A stretch of 64,000 nt of DNA from Achatina immaculata (GCA_009760885.1 CM019719.1:31994084-32058083); one strand, 5' to 3'. Counted from the stretch's first letter, positions 1 to 12,901 are shown. Numbers and translations: made by a program. The notes: generated by a model not told the origin, from the letters alone.

Positions 1-918
1 TAGGGTCGTATACCTCAGTATGGCTAGTTTAGACTTGTATACCTCATTATGGCTAGCTTAGGCTCGTGCACCTCACCATGGCTACCTCAGGTTCGTATAC
101 CTCAGCATGGCTAGCTTAGGCTCGTATACCTCAGTATGGCTAGCTTAGGCTCGTATACCTCAGTATGGCTAGCTTAGGCTCGTGTACCTCAGTATGGCTA
201 GCTTAGGCTCGTATACTTCAGTATGGCTAGCTTAGACTCGTATACCTCATTATGGCTAGCTTAGGCTCGTGTACCTCATCATAGCTAACTTAGGGTCGTA
301 TACCTCAGTATGGCTAGCGTAGGCTTGTATACTTCATTATGGCTAGCTTAGGCTCGTATACTTCAGTATGGCTAGCTTAGAGTCGTATACCTCATTATGG
401 CTAGCGTAGGCTCGTATACCTCAGCATGGCTAGCTTAGGCTCGTGTACCTCAGCATGGCTGGCTTAGGCTCGTATAACTCAGTATGGCTAGCTTAGGCTC
501 ATATACCTCAGTATGGCTAGCTTAGGCTCGTATACCTCAGTATGGCTAGCTTAGGCTCGTGTACCTCAGTATGGCTAGCTTAGGCTCGTATACTTCAGTA
601 TGGCTAGCTTAGACTCGTATACCTCATTATGGCTAGCTTAGGCTCGTGTACCTCATCATAGCTAACTTAGGGTCGTATACCTCAGTATGGCTAGCGTAGG
701 CTTGTATACTTCATTATGGCTAGCTTAGGCTCGTATACTTCAGTATGGCTAGCTTAGAGTCGTATACCTCATTATGGCTAGCGTAGGCTCGTATACCTCA
801 GCATGGCTAGCTTAGGCTCGTGTACCTCAGCATGGCTGGCTTAGGCTCGTATAACTCAGTATGGCTAGCTTAGGCTCATATACCTCAGTATGGTCAGCTT
901 AAGCTCGTATACCTCAGT
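1..918. repeat. 29-bp minisatellite with 13-monomer higher-order period
   Basis: About 31 tandem copies of a 29-bp unit whose core reads TATGGCTAGCTTAGGCTCGT followed by ATACCTCAG. Variant monomers (for example CATCATAGCTAAC, TTATACTTCA) recur at a fixed distance: the block starting at 181 recurs at 558 and the one at 241 recurs at 618, an offset of 377 bp, which is 13 monomers. The array runs off the left edge, so its true length is unknown. It ends at about 918 in unique sequence. The period is not a multiple of three and no coding role is evident. Confidence 0.95.
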
Positions 919-1039
919 GCTTCTCAACCTTTCTGAGATTTTTGTCTCCTTTGCACCATATATCAGAATGTCACCCTCTCCACACCCTATTTCCAAGATC
1001 GTCTGACTCAAAACGTGATGTCAGCATGTAGTCCCAGCT

Positions 1040-1225
1040 CCTCCCCTTTCTTCTTCTTCTTCTTCTTCTTCTTCTTCTTCTTCTTCTCTGTTTAGGCATT
1101 AGAGTGGCAGGGAATTTCAGACATCGGTCCAGAGCAAAGTGAGAGGCCTGGGTAGCTGTCATGTTATGTTTCCTCAATGTGTCTTTCACCTCATCTATCC
1201 ACTTTTTTCTTGATCGCCCCGCGCC
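1040..1225 (-). mobile_element. LINE 3'-terminal fragment with (GAA)n tail
   Basis: On the minus strand the sequence reads through a peptide containing KKWIDEVKDTLRKHNMT and ASHFALDR, which resembles the C-terminal tail that follows reverse transcriptase in non-LTR retrotransposons (basic run, W-x-D, then A-x-x-R). It runs directly into a (GAA)n stretch at 1048-1086 that would be the 3' tail of the element. The fragment is short and 5'-truncated. Family assignment is inferred from this motif only. Confidence 0.55.
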
Positions 1226-2202
1226 CTATATCCTGATGTTTTTAAATTATTAAATAATAATAACGTAATAATAATAATAAATACATATTACATAATATTA
1301 AATGATCAATAAATAATTCCTCCCCCAACCCTAACATTCCCCACAGGGTGAGGGGGTGTGGCCGAAATCCCCATTGGTTTAGAATCCCTGCTAATTCTTA
1401 ATGACCCTAATGACAGGGATGTGCAGCCGGTGCATGGCTCTGAGTCGGAGGGATTTCCCCGGTTTAAACGGACCAATGAGGGATGACAACAAAATGGTAA
1501 ATCAGTAGATGAGTGGCGTCTAAAAATAGTTTTGCCCCACTTTACACAACTCCTCTCAGAGGTCCTTCCTTGAAGCCATAAACCTGCATAATGGCATCAT
1601 CCGTTTGAAGAGAACATGCGCCATCAAATAGAATCTTTTTCCCACTCTTTCGCTGTATCTGCTGCTACCGACGTCGGTGTTTTCAGAGTATTTTCAGCCA
1701 TGTAAGTGATCGCCGTTGTGTACTGCGAGACGTTGATACCTTGGAGTGCGCGCTGGCTTTTCGTGTGGGTGGGCAAATAATAGACATGAGGGCTGGCGTT
1801 TTGCAAGTGCCCTAACAAGCAAGATATGCACATAACCGTCTGCAATCCTGTGTGCCTATTCCCATAGCCCAAAAGCCTCCTGCTGACACTGAAAACATAC
1901 CTCGTAAAATCTTACAACCTGCAAATATCACAAAGCTTTTTAGTCAGTGATAGATCACCTAATCTGTTATCTCACATGTGTAGACCTGGAGTGATTCAAG
2001 ATTCATTCTTAACCACAGTTTCCCCTTGCATATTAATCGAGTTATTTATTTTCTTTCCCTATTCTTTAACATCATCCTTCTTTTCACACAGACTACATTG
2101 CAATCCATGTCGTTCTTCAACTTTAACAATTCACCCAGGCATAAAAAAGGTTTCTCAGATTTGAGATTTACATGATTTGTTAACCCTTTCATCTGAACCA
2201 TT
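1226..2202. other. AT-rich intergenic sequence, no gene seen
   Basis: AT-rich sequence with a TAATAATAA-rich patch at 1245-1300. The short open frames here have no recognisable domain, and I see no splice-supported exon. Confidence 0.5.
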
Positions 2203-2412
2203 CATCTGATGATCGGTAGAACTCTTCACATCAAACACACCTTGGTAGAACTCTTCTCATCAAACACATCTTGGTAGAATTCTTTTCATCAAACACACCT
2301 TGGTAGAACTCTTCTCACCAACCACAGTTTGGTAGAACTCTTCTCACCAACCACAGTTTGGTAGAACTCTTCTCACCAACCACAGTTTGGTAGAACTCTT
2401 CTCATCAAACAC
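2203..2412. repeat. ~28-30-bp minisatellite, about 7 copies
   Basis: Tandem copies of a unit built on TTGGTAGAACTCTTCTCA followed by CCAACCACAG or TCAAACACAC. The last three copies (2310-2400) are nearly identical. The first copies differ by a few substitutions, suggesting recent expansion at the right end. Confidence 0.9.
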
Positions 2413-3067
2413 GTCTATTATTGATTCACTGCAATAATATATTTTCTTTTCGCTTTCAAACAGTCTTCCTTAGCATATTTTTAAAATCGAATTTTAAGTC
2501 ACTTTAGGCTCCAGGAGAGTTTTTAATTGGCTGCATTCAGGCGCTATGAGAAGTGCATCGCTCCGGGACCCCGAAGGTTTTCCTTTTTTAACGACTGGGC
2601 CCCAAGCCCCGTAGTGGATAAAAGTAGATAAGCTAGGGTGAGGGAGGGGCTTGTACTGACTGACAAACTTTCTTTTGGGGGCCCACTGGTAGCATTTTCC
2701 ACTTATTAACAATTCCTTATTTAAAATTAACAGAATCATTTATCTACATTTAATGTAATTGCTCTCTGATCGTAGCAAAGTGCTGAAATGACAAATTGGT
2801 CTCTATAAAAATGCAAACATAAAAAACTAATTATATCAGCCTTGATTGCTTAATTTTTGTTCCCCGATAAATTTCCCACCACGTAGTATTGATCTCTATA
2901 GAATCTCTGCAGTCTTACTATTGTTTTCTGTAAACATGACTATGAATTGGTGATCTCTCCGATGATGATGTATGAAACGATACCGTCAATGCATGAGAGA
3001 GGATTACATGCACTTGTGAAATTCATAATCTTATCAGTCTGCATCAGCCTCATCAATTATAATACTG
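2413..3067. other. Unassigned sequence
   Basis: No convincing exon, RNA gene or repeat family member was recognised. The small open frames are not supported by motifs. Confidence 0.4.
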
Positions 3068-3333
3068 TAGTGGTTGTCGAAGTGGTTAGTGCACTGGTGT
3101 CTCATGGCGAAAGTCGGGGATTTGAATCCGGCCGGAGGCACTCCAGTCACCCAGCTGTAGAAATGGGTACCCGACTTCTTCTGGAGTTGGAGAAGGAAAG
3201 GCGGCCAGGCGTGATACTGACCATATCACCCTCTAGTGTGCTGACAGGTCAAGGAAAATATGGCCACTAAAACCATATCACTATGTGCCTCTAAGGCATG
3301 GCAGGATTATCTTTACCCTTACCTTAGTGGTTG
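3068..3333 (+). mobile_element. tRNA-derived SINE, copy 1 (near full length)
   Basis: The head is tRNA-like: GAAGTGGTTAGTGCACTGG around a degenerate A box, then GATTTGAATCCGG as a B box, closing with CCGGAGGCAC. The body (CACCCAGCTGTAGAAATGGG, GGCCAGGCGTGATACTGACC) is shared with copies at 28207-28452 (plus) and 44281-44545 (minus). The 3' end is GGCATGGCAGGATTATC followed by a short (TTTACC)-type tail. Five copies or pieces in 64 kb indicate an abundant family in this genome. It is transcribed, if at all, by RNA polymerase III from the internal promoter. Confidence 0.85.
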
Positions 3334-3780
3334 TTATGGTATTGTCCTAATTGTGAATTGGCGTGGACTTGAAGATCACTTTCCGTAAGATGTTTCTTGT
3401 TTTCATGATTTCTGTCTGTTCTATTATGCAGTCAAGACACTAAGAGTTAAACCACATGACCCTCCTCCTTTCCTTTTTTTGTGTATATTTCTTGTTCTAA
3501 TCGTGAATTTGGCATGAACTTGAAGATTTTGGTGAAAGTCTTTTTTTTAAATACAGGCATCATATCAGATCTAGTGAACTTTCCTGGGATGGCGCTAGCA
3601 GACTCTGCCACCACGGCAGCTGACGTCGATTCTAAAGTTGGTCAGGATGACACACCACTGTGGCAGTACTGGTAATTGGAGGGCAAAAAAGTAATACAGA
3701 AAGACATTGTACATTTTGTTGGTGCGGGAATTCTAGAATCATAATACTAATGGTTCATAATGGGACCAAGGGGGTAAAAA
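3334..3780. other. Unassigned sequence with a partial internal duplication
   Basis: A roughly 55-bp motif (TTGTGAATTGGCGTGGACTTG at 3350 and TCGTGAATTTGGCATGAAC at 3502) occurs twice in diverged form. No gene recognised. Confidence 0.4.
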
Positions 3781-3952
3781 GTGACGTAGATAGAAAAAAG
3801 TGACGTAGATAGAAAAAAAGTGACGTAGATAGAAAAAAGTGACGTAGATAGAAAAAGTGACATAGATAGAAAAAAGTGAAGAAGATATAAAAGTGACGTA
3901 GATAGGAAAAAGTGACGTAGATAGAAAAAACTGACGTAGATAGAAAAATGAC
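3781..3952. repeat. ~17-18-bp minisatellite
   Basis: About ten tandem copies of AAGTGACGTAGATAGAAA with one-base length variation in the A tract and occasional CATAGATAG variants. The long minus-strand open frames over it are repeat artefacts. Confidence 0.92.
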
Positions 3953-4559
3953 GAGCAGATAGGGAGACGAAAGAGAAAAAAACGGACAACAAGTAGCAGA
4001 AAAAAGAGGAAGACGACACAACAGACACACGGAGAGACCAGGATGTTAAGATAAGATCGATGCCAGATTCAGGGTGAGACTGAGAACGAGGCTGTGTCAC
4101 CATCATAACTATACAACACTAAACGCAGTATCGAAACAGCCAACACGATCTTCGGAGTTTCACTTTGTTGTAGGCCCTTGTGAAACGATCATGTTCCATG
4201 TTGTCATGGATTGTGGCGGAGGTTTTACGTTGAAAACTACATTTCACTGAGACATCAACGCTCAGTATTTGATGAGAGAAGCTGACATTGGGATGTTTTA
4301 CATATATTCCTTTACAAACAACACGATCTGCTTTAAGGTAGTCACTGCGTCGAGGTAGTATAAAGAGTAGCCTTCCACCAACAATGACTCGCCTGTCTTT
4401 CTTGACTGTGTCATTTCTCTCGCAGTCATTTTCTACTTCGCTGATAATAGTTATGTATAATAAAGTTTCTTTTTGTTGTTTTGTTTTTTTTTCAAAGCTG
4501 CTTTTCGTCGACTGTGACGTTTCAGGATAACCTTATCAGTTCAGGGAGGAAAAGGCTTC

Positions 4560-5705
4560 AAAAGGAGGGGGAGGGCTGAGATTATTTGAGGAAGAGAAGA
4601 CAATAAATACTTGAGGAAGAGAAGACAATAAATACTTGAGGAAGAGAAGACTATAAATACTTGAGGAAGAGAAGACTATAAATACTTGAGGAAGAGAAGA
4701 CTATAAATATTTGAGGAAGAGAAGACTATAAATACTTGAGGAAGAGAAGACAATAAATACTTGAGGAAGAGAAGACAATAAATATTTGAGGAAGAGAAGA
4801 CAATAAATACTTGAGGAAGAGAAGACAATAAATATTTGAGGAAGAGAAGACTATAAATACTTGAGGAAGAGAAGACAATAAATATTTGAGGAAGAGAAGA
4901 CAATAAATACTTGAGGAAGAGAAGACAATAAATATTTGAGGAAGAGAAGACAATAAATACTTGAGGAAGAGAAGACAATAAATACTTGAGGAAGAGAAGA
5001 CAATAAATATTTGAGGAAGTGAAGACAATAAATACTTGAGGAAGAGAAGACAATGAATACTTGAGGAAGAGAAGACAATAAATACTTGAGGAAGTGAAGA
5101 CAATAAATACTTGAGGAAGAGAAGACAATGAATACTTGAGGAAGAGAAGACAATAAATACTTGAGGAAGAGAAGACAATGAATACTTGAGGAAGAGAAGA
5201 CAATAAATACTTGAGGAAGAGAAGACAATAAATATTTGAGGAAGTGAAGACAATAAATACTTGAGGAAGAGAAGACAATGAATACTTGAGGAAGAGAAGA
5301 CAATAAATACTTGAGGAAGAGAAGACAATAAATACTTGAGGAAGAGAAGACAATAAATACTTGAGGAAGAGAAGACAATAAATATTTGAGGAAGAGAAGA
5401 CTATAATACTTGAGGAAGAGAAGACAATAAATACTTGAGGAAGAGAAGACAATAAATACTTGAGGAAGAGAAGACAATAAATACTTGAGGAAGAGAAAAC
5501 AATAAATACTTGAGGAAGAGAAGACAATAAATACTTGAGGAAGAGAAGACAATAAATACTTGAGGAAGAGAAGACAATAAATATTTGAGGAAGAGAAGAC
5601 TATAATACTTGAGGAAGAGAAGACAATAAATATTTGAGGAAGTGAAGACAATAAATACTTGAGGAAGAGAAGACAATGAATACTTGAGGAAGAGAAGACA
5701 ATGAA
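4560..5705. repeat. 25-bp minisatellite, about 45 copies
   Basis: A 1.1-kb tandem array with unit TTGAGGAAGAGAAGACAATA plus AATAC. Variants include CTATAAATAC, AATGAATAC, AATATT and GAAGTGAAGAC, plus a few 24-bp units. Because 25 is not divisible by three and the unit lacks stops on the minus strand in any phase, several overlapping minus-strand open frames encode a 25-residue repeat; these are not genes. The array abuts a LINE fragment at its right end (about 5700). Confidence 0.95.
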
Positions 5706-5975
5706 TGTATTGAAACTGAACAGACTGCGCTGGCTGGGCCACGTAGAAAGAATGGAAGAGAACAGACAAACGAAAATTATGTGCGCACAAGAGATGAGGG
5801 AATCAAGACCAAGGGGTAGACAAAGACAGAGATGGAAAGACAACATAAAAGATGATATAAAAGAAATTAGTGTCACCAACTGGAAAGAGAAGATTAGTAA
5901 TAGAGAGGAATAGAGGCGAACTTTATCTGCAGCAGTGAGCCTTAATGGCTCGGAAAGCTGAAGAAGACAAAAAGA
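5700..5975 (+). mobile_element. LINE 3' fragment (reverse-transcriptase tail)
   Basis: The open frame from 5701 contains LNRLRWLGHVERMEENR and a later basic segment RPRGRQRQRWKDNIKDD. These are the W-LGHV-R-M and RGR-RW-D signatures found C-terminal to the reverse transcriptase of many non-LTR retrotransposons. The 3' part ends in GAAGAAGAC-rich sequence, consistent with a (GAA)n-type tail as at 1040-1225. It is severely 5'-truncated, and the 25-bp minisatellite lies immediately upstream. Confidence 0.75.
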
Positions 5976-6937
5976 AGATTTTTTTGTCTAACTTTCAATG
6001 ATCTTTATATTAGGCTTTAGAAATGGCAAAAAACTTGGGGGGGGGGGGGGGTGTAAGCCGCATTTAATTTTTAACTACAGAAAAAAAGAGGGGGGGGGGG
6101 AGGATGGGTGAAAAAAGTTTGCTCATCACTGATCACTGCTCCAATACTTGATTAAGTTGACCTCATTCTGGTCAAGTGTCCAGGCTATTTTATTTCTTAT
6201 TTCTCTATGTTCCGTACAACGTGACAGACATTCAGATGGCCCGGGCTTCTCTTAATTTCTTATTCGGCTTCTTGAAATCAACTTTACCGCTTTATTTACT
6301 TTATTATCTTATTTATACAGATCTTTATTTTATTCAGGAATTCAAGTTGGCTAGCAACTTTATTGTATATATATATATAATCTTTTTTTGCTATATATGT
6401 ATATATGTATACAAATTTCTATTAAGATATATTGAAATTTATCACATGTCTTTTACTTGGCATGTAAATCTCTGAGTCTTTCATCACATGAGCAATATGA
6501 AAGATTAATCTGTTCCCCGTGGTAGATTCCTGAAGGGGTGGGGTCTTGGGTGGTGTCTGGGATACTGCCCAGTTTGGGAAATCGAGGAAGCATTTAGTGG
6601 TCCAAACACAGATGAAGAGGAGATCTAGTTCTCTTAACGTGAATCCTTATTTTATCAAATCTGATCAGCGTTTGATTTGTACGAGTTGCTTTCCACTATA
6701 GTTCTGCGATTCTCTTGTTTTGAATTCTATTTTTTTTCTATTCTACAGAATAAGACTATTCTTCACACAACAGAGCTCCTGATACCATCTTTAGGCTTAT
6801 ATATACAGGTGTCTATGCGTGTCGTTTTATATCTGAAGTTATCTCTACCAACATTTAGGAAAGGAATATTTACTTTCCAGATACATACATTTAAAGCAGT
6901 TCAAAATGTATCGTTGATGCTACTTCCATAGTATTGA
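5976..6937. other. AT-rich sequence with two poly-G tracts
   Basis: Contains long G runs at about 6039-6052 and 6090-6100 and an AT-rich patch near 6366-6430. No gene recognised. Confidence 0.45.
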
Positions 6938-7385
<448 letters not shown>

Positions 7386-8117
7386 TCTGTCTCCATTATT
7401 GACAAAGAACTCTTGCTGCCCCCTATATAAAATGCGTACACAAACTCTGAATATCGCCCCAGACACTGTTCACAAGCGTTTTCAGAATTTATGTAAATCA
7501 TAATTACAGCGCTGTATATCTTCATGTTTACAGATCATCTGGAATTGTCTGACCCGCAAATAAGGTGTGTCAAGCGTGATTAATATGGCCCTGCATATCA
7601 TCCCTGAGCTTCTTTCTCCATTTCCCCTGGCTGTGTTTGGCATGAATGATCATAGGACCATTGTACGTGTTTGATCCAGTGCGTGGAGTGAGGCTCGGCT
7701 TTTCTTTGTAAATTATTAGATAAACGTTTATCATATTAGTTTAGTCCCCTGGAAACCTTTGATAACGTTGTGGGTTTTCTGCTTTTATTTTTTTTCCTTA
7801 CTTGCAAATGAGTTAAAGTTTTCATGTCGTATCAGAAGACACTTAAAGAATACAGCGTTTGCGTTTATATATACATATATATTCCTTGACTTGTCATCAG
7901 CACTCTAGAAGGCGATGTGGTTCAGACGAACCGAAGTTTCCGTTTCTACAGCTAAATAACTTCAGCGACTTCCTGAGGATTCAAACCAGCAATCTCGTCA
8001 AGAGATATGAGTGCATTAACTCTTTTACTCCAAGACAACACTGTTAGGGTTGAAAGATCTTGTTCGTCTATGTGAATTAATGCCCAGAGTGATATCTATC
8101 CAGTCTAAATAAAATGA
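7386..8117. other. Unassigned sequence
   Basis: No domain, RNA gene or repeat family recognised. The short frame at 7859-8047 has no support. Confidence 0.4.
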
Positions 8118-8478
8118 CACGTAACAAAACAGCGGAGAAACACATAAATGCCTTTGAACGTAAATGCTACAGAAGAGTTCTTCAGATATCATAGACAAAA
8201 ACAAGAAAAAATATATTCATACTACAAGAACTTAATATTGAAGAAGGCTGGCTAGTAAAGAGGATTAAACAGAGAAAACTTAAATATCTTGGACACATTA
8301 AACGTCATGATAATCTAGAGAAAACTGTATTGGAAGGGTACATAATGTGACAAAGAAAAAGAGGAAGACCAAGGCTAAGATGGCTGCAAGACATCGTTGA
8401 TAATCCGCAACCGAGAAGCCGACAGGAGAGCTGTTAGGGAGGCAAAGTTACAAGGGACATGCAAATGACTGACTGAAA
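8118..8478 (+). mobile_element. LINE family A, 3' fragment (copy A1)
   Basis: The nucleotide sequence matches the 3' end of the longer copy at 23765-25705 (AAACACATAAATGCCTTTGA, CTTAATATTGAAGAAGGCTG, GGCAAAGTTACAAGGGACAT). It is 5'-truncated, carries stops and an internal deletion, and ends in the family tail CATGCAAATGACTGACTGA. The short tetranucleotide repeat tail is typical of RTE-like retrotransposons, but clade assignment here is inference. Confidence 0.88.
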
Positions 8479-9394
8479 TAAAATGAAAAGTAGCACATTT
8501 CTAACCCAACACATGTTTTTTTTAAATTACAGAGTAGCTTCAGTGCAGTTTCCTTCTACGAAAAGTTCTCAACAAATTTGTATTCTGGCAGAGCGTTGAA
8601 AATAACCGAGGAGTGAAAGGGTTAAGCTCAAAGCTAGTGAGGCGTCCTATGCAGACTAGTGCAGATATTTCAATAAAATCTAAATAAATCAAGAAGTTTC
8701 CTTCTTCACTTTCATGTTTTCAACACAATTCTCTTCAGATCCACCCGTCTTGGCTAAAGCTCCATTTTTTTTTTCCTGTTGTGAAATGGCGTGAAAGAGT
8801 TGCTCAAACTGATGGCAGAATCTACAGCTTCACCTCACTGTTCATGGCGTAGCTGGAACCAGCATAATGTTTTCTGAACAGATCGTTTAGTTTAGAGAAC
8901 TGATGGAAGAGCAGCTACCAAGTCGGAGCTCTCAAAGAGAATGATCCAGCACTGTAAAAAGCTAATGTTCTGAAACTACTAAGCTGTTCTCACGCTGATG
9001 TTGATAGAGGTATTTGGTTCAGCTTTACAAAAATAAAATAGAAAGAGTGAGGAAATGGACAGAAACAGGAATGGCAGAAAGTAAGACTAGCACACGTAAC
9101 TGAAAAACACACAATAGTTCAATATTTCGCCAAAAACCTTTTTTCAAGGATCACATACAATACAACAGATAAAAACACGAAAAAATATGTGCAAAATTAA
9201 AGACTCAGATTTGTGGTATCCTCCTTGTAAGAAATATGGGCACAAAAGGCAATCTGTATGTTCTTCATTTATATGTACTCGTCTTACTTTCTGCCATTCT
9301 TGCTTCTGCCCATTTTCCTCAATCTTTATATGTTTTTTTTAACTGAAACATACACTTCTATCAACTTTCATTATTAGAACCAGTTTTACCGCAG
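8479..9394. other. Unassigned AT-rich sequence
   Basis: No exon, RNA gene or repeat family recognised. Confidence 0.4.
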
Positions 9395-9480
9395 TCGTCA
9401 TCTCTCTTATCTCTCTCATCTTTCTTATCTCTCTCATCTCTCTTATTTCTCTCATCTCTCTCATCTCTCTTATCTCTCGC
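9395..9480. repeat. CT-rich short tandem repeat
   Basis: Tandem variants of ATCTCTCTCATCTCTCTT (roughly 9-bp basic period) spanning about 85 bp. Confidence 0.8.
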
Positions 9481-9714
9481 GTTGCTATGTGTAACGACCG
9501 TTGTCATGCTGAACTCTGAGCTCCTTTATATGATTATAAAGCTAAAATATATGTTTAGAATTTATTGTTACGTGTTTAATCATCAAATCCATGTACATCA
9601 TGTCTTTAAAAGCATAGAAAGCAGTACACGCGGCTATAGTCTGTTGTTTGTGGTTTTGCTTTCTTTTGTAACCATCAAAGAAGCACTTTTGGGTCTTTCT
9701 GGCTGAAAGTGAAC

Positions 9715-9835
9715 CATCAAGCTTCGATTTCCTGTCATGATTTTCATCATAGATGTGTTATTTTCATAATGCTTAAGCTTCGATCTCCTGCCATGATTTT
9801 CATTAGAAATGCGTTATTTTCATCATGTTTGAAAC
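9715..9835. repeat. ~65-bp direct duplication
   Basis: Two adjacent copies of a unit beginning AAGCTTCGATTTCCTGTCAT / AAGCTTCGATCTCCTGCCAT and ending GCGTTATTTTCAT. The open frames here read through the duplication and have no domain support. Confidence 0.7.
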
Positions 9836-10675
9836 TCAGTAACCGACTTTTGACTAATGGCAGTTCTCTTTTTTTTCATCTCACCAAAAGCCGAGATAAC
9901 CCACTTGTTCAGAGTCAAACAATGCCGATACTCGGACATTCTTGCCCACAAGCAAGCTTTACTTGTCGATCACGAGCAATATCGGTCAGAGAAGCCAAGA
10001 ATTCTGTCACAATTCTTTCTTGCCTGCGAGTCGATATGTTCTCATTTAGCATCTCCATGTTGTTTGTTTGTTTGTTTTTTTGCACTAATTCAGAGCTACA
10101 AATCGGGGGGAAAAATCTGAAAACAGGTACCCATGATGGAAGAAATAGTGGGGATTTGAACTAGTGTAATTGTTAACTTGCATGTGGATTTCCTTTTAAA
10201 ACATTACAGGCATTACTTCTACTTTTAGGAACGTGTTAAGGGCGTTCATTGTCTTAGTGGGAAAAAACATATTGTAATTTTCAGAACCTCATAACTCAAA
10301 TGTATTTTTTCATTAGAAAATGAAAATACGTAACTAAAAAAAAAATAATATCAAACTTACAAAGTATGAAAAATATATTTCAGAACAACAATTATGTGTA
10401 TGTGTATGTATGTTTCCTTAAAAGATGTTTCAGACCTTTATAATTTTGTTATTCTCATTTATCATTTTATTACCTTTTTCCCTCCATCTTAGACCCCTTT
10501 AGACCTGCACTATCCACATTTCGACATATTTACCTCACTCACAATATAAAAAAATTAACATTTTTTTTAATTCTGTAAACTATGGCAACTCCTACATCAA
10601 AGAAAAATTGCATCTTTAATTAAACATGTAACAAATAAAGCATAAAAGTGTTTAAATATATTATCGTATAACTTG

Positions 10676-10840
10676 TGATTCTCAAGTTTTGGCTTTCTCC
10701 AAATTACGACATGTTTCCCAAGTTTTGGCTTTCTCCAAATTATGTACATGTTTCCCAAGTTTTGGCTTTCTCCAAATTATGTACATGTTTCCCAAGTTTT
10801 GGCTTTCTCCAAATTATGTCCATGTTTCCCAAGATTTGTA
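10676..10840. repeat. ~37-bp minisatellite, 4-5 copies
   Basis: Unit CAAGTTTTGGCTTTCTCCAA plus ATTATGTACATGTTTCC. The first copy differs slightly (ATTACGACATG). Confidence 0.92.
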
Positions 10841-11019
10841 CGAAGTTGTTTGTTGTTAAGATATGGGTTCTGTAGCTTCTCTTCAGTATGATTCATTAAT
10901 GGCAGATACTTTTAATGTACCCGCTACTGGACTTATTCACCATATATAGTGGAAACATAATGAAAACAAGGGGCCTAACTGCTGTATTCCTTAATTCCCA
11001 TAATTTGATATAGTTACAT

Positions 11020-11600
11020 ATATACATTTAGTATATGTATAATCTAGCTGTAGTATATGTGTAATATTTGTATGGTCTAACTTATACGTGTGCAAGGAAT
11101 ATTTCTATGGTCTAAATCTACGCATGGTTTAATATTTGTATGGTGTAGTTAAACGCATACGCGAAGAATGCATATGGTCTAGTTATAAGTATAGATGTAA
11201 TATTTGCACGGTCTAGTTATACATAGATCTCTTCTGGCCATTAAGAAATAACCGTTAATGACTACTCACAATTTTTAACAGCTGTAAGTTCTTTTTATTT
11301 TTCCAACAACTTTTGTATATTCCTATTTTAGTATTAATATTTATGTTGTCTTGTTATGCATCTGCGTGTAATATTTGTATAGCCTAGTTATATGTATACA
11401 CGTAATATTACGTGATTATACGTATACAGCCAGTATTTGTATGGTCAGAATACAAGTATACATGTAATATTTGTCTGGTCTTGCTATACGTATATATGTA
11501 ACACTTTTGTTGTTTAATTATATGCATACATATGATATGGTCCAGTTATAGATAAGCATGTAATATTTTTAAAGTCTAGTTGCGCGTAAGTATGTATTAT
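11020..11600. repeat. Degenerate ~40-bp tandem repeat
   Basis: Recurring segments of the form GTAATATTTGTATGGTCTAG followed by TTATACGTATACAT, about a dozen imperfect copies, with an unrelated interruption at about 11225-11350. This appears to be an old, diverged array. Confidence 0.65.
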
Positions 11601-11794
11601 TTCTAGGTAAATTGAATAATTCGTCATGTTGAAAGAGCTGCATAGTTGAATATCGCTGAAACTACGCAGTTACATAATGACACGCTGTTATCTTTAAGTT
11701 TTCTTCAAGTTTAATTCCCCTGTTCAGTATTTCTCGCTTAAATTGTTTTATAAAGACTACAATTTGTGTGCTTCCTAAACGGAAAATTGTTCCT

Positions 11795-12085
11795 GAAAGA
11801 AGCTTTACATTATGTGACTCTAGCAGTGTGAAAGAAGCTTTACATATTACTCTTTATGTGACTCTAGGACTGTGAAAGAAGCTTTACATATTACTCTATG
11901 TGACTCTAGGAGTGTGGAAGAAGTTTTACATATTACTCTTTATGTGACTTTAGGAGTGTGAAAGAAGCTTTACATATTACTCTTTATGTGACTCTAGGAC
12001 TGTGAAAGAAGCTTTACATATTACTCTATGTGACTCTAGGAGTGTGAAAGAAGCTTTACATATTACTCTTTATGTGACTCTAGGA
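11795..12085. repeat. ~44/40-bp minisatellite, about 6 copies
   Basis: Units of GTGAAAGAAGCTTTACATAT followed by TACTCTTTATGTGACTCTAGGA. Some units lack the TTT, giving a shorter period, and long and short units alternate. Confidence 0.92.
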
Positions 12086-12089
12086 TTGA

Positions 12090-12839
12090 AACTTGACGAA
12101 GAGGGAGACCATGTTCTTAGACTGATTGTAGTCTTATTATCATAAATTATGTAACAGTAAACCAAGACAACTAACGTGAATAAGTTTAAAAACAAGAGAA
12201 ATGTATCCATGGATATGACTTACCTATATCTGAACAGAAAATTTATCACCAAATCGCCGGTTGAAGATTTTGAGACGTACGCAGGCCCGAAAATGTTTTT
12301 ATGTTACTACAATAAAACAGGTCAAGTTTACTTGATCAAATCATGAACAACAGCATAACTAATAAATCTTTTCCCTAGACTCTCGTGGAAACTCAGCCAC
12401 AACAACTACAACTGCTCTGCTGCAACATCTGTCACACAAATTCCGGCTTCTACGATTGGCGACAAGTGCAGAAACAATAATGGCGGTTTTCAAAATTTTC
12501 CTCTTGTGGTATATATTCCCAAAATATATATATGGGAAGACTGAAAATGTTCTTCTGTGGAAATTCTGAGCTATAAACGTCCGCTCTCTAAACGTCCGCT
12601 GCTATAAAGCAAAAGGTTGCCTAGAGTGTAATTGCTTTCTATGGTTAAAAACTGCCTTTGTTTCGCACGGAAAACACGTCATTTCATTTTCTCAGATCTA
12701 TTTGGAGTAAAAGGATCGTCCAATTTCAAACATAAAGAGATGTATGGCTTAGATTCCGTTTGCCATTTTACCTTGGGACCACTAAGTAGATGACGGACAA
12801 AAATTGCCACTTTTTTTATTTGCAAATGTAGTGTGAGAA

Positions 12840-12841
<2 letters not shown>
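12090..12841. other. Unassigned sequence
   Basis: No gene, RNA or repeat family recognised. Confidence 0.4.

Positions 12842-12901
<60 letters not shown>
12842..12901. repeat. (GA)n microsatellite
   Basis: About 29 perfect GA dinucleotides. Confidence 0.97.

Noticed and set aside
1..918. CRISPR array
   Set aside because: The regular 29-bp units have no unique spacers between them; it is a contiguous minisatellite in a eukaryotic genome.
3747..4106. Two minus-strand frames rich in STSLFSIYVTF-like repeats
   Set aside because: Translation of the 17-18-bp minisatellite.
4676..5879. Overlapping minus-strand open frames of up to 342 codons rich in SSLPQVFIVFSSSS-like repeats
   Set aside because: They are the 25-bp minisatellite read in different frames. 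The unit has no stop in any phase, so long frames arise automatically.
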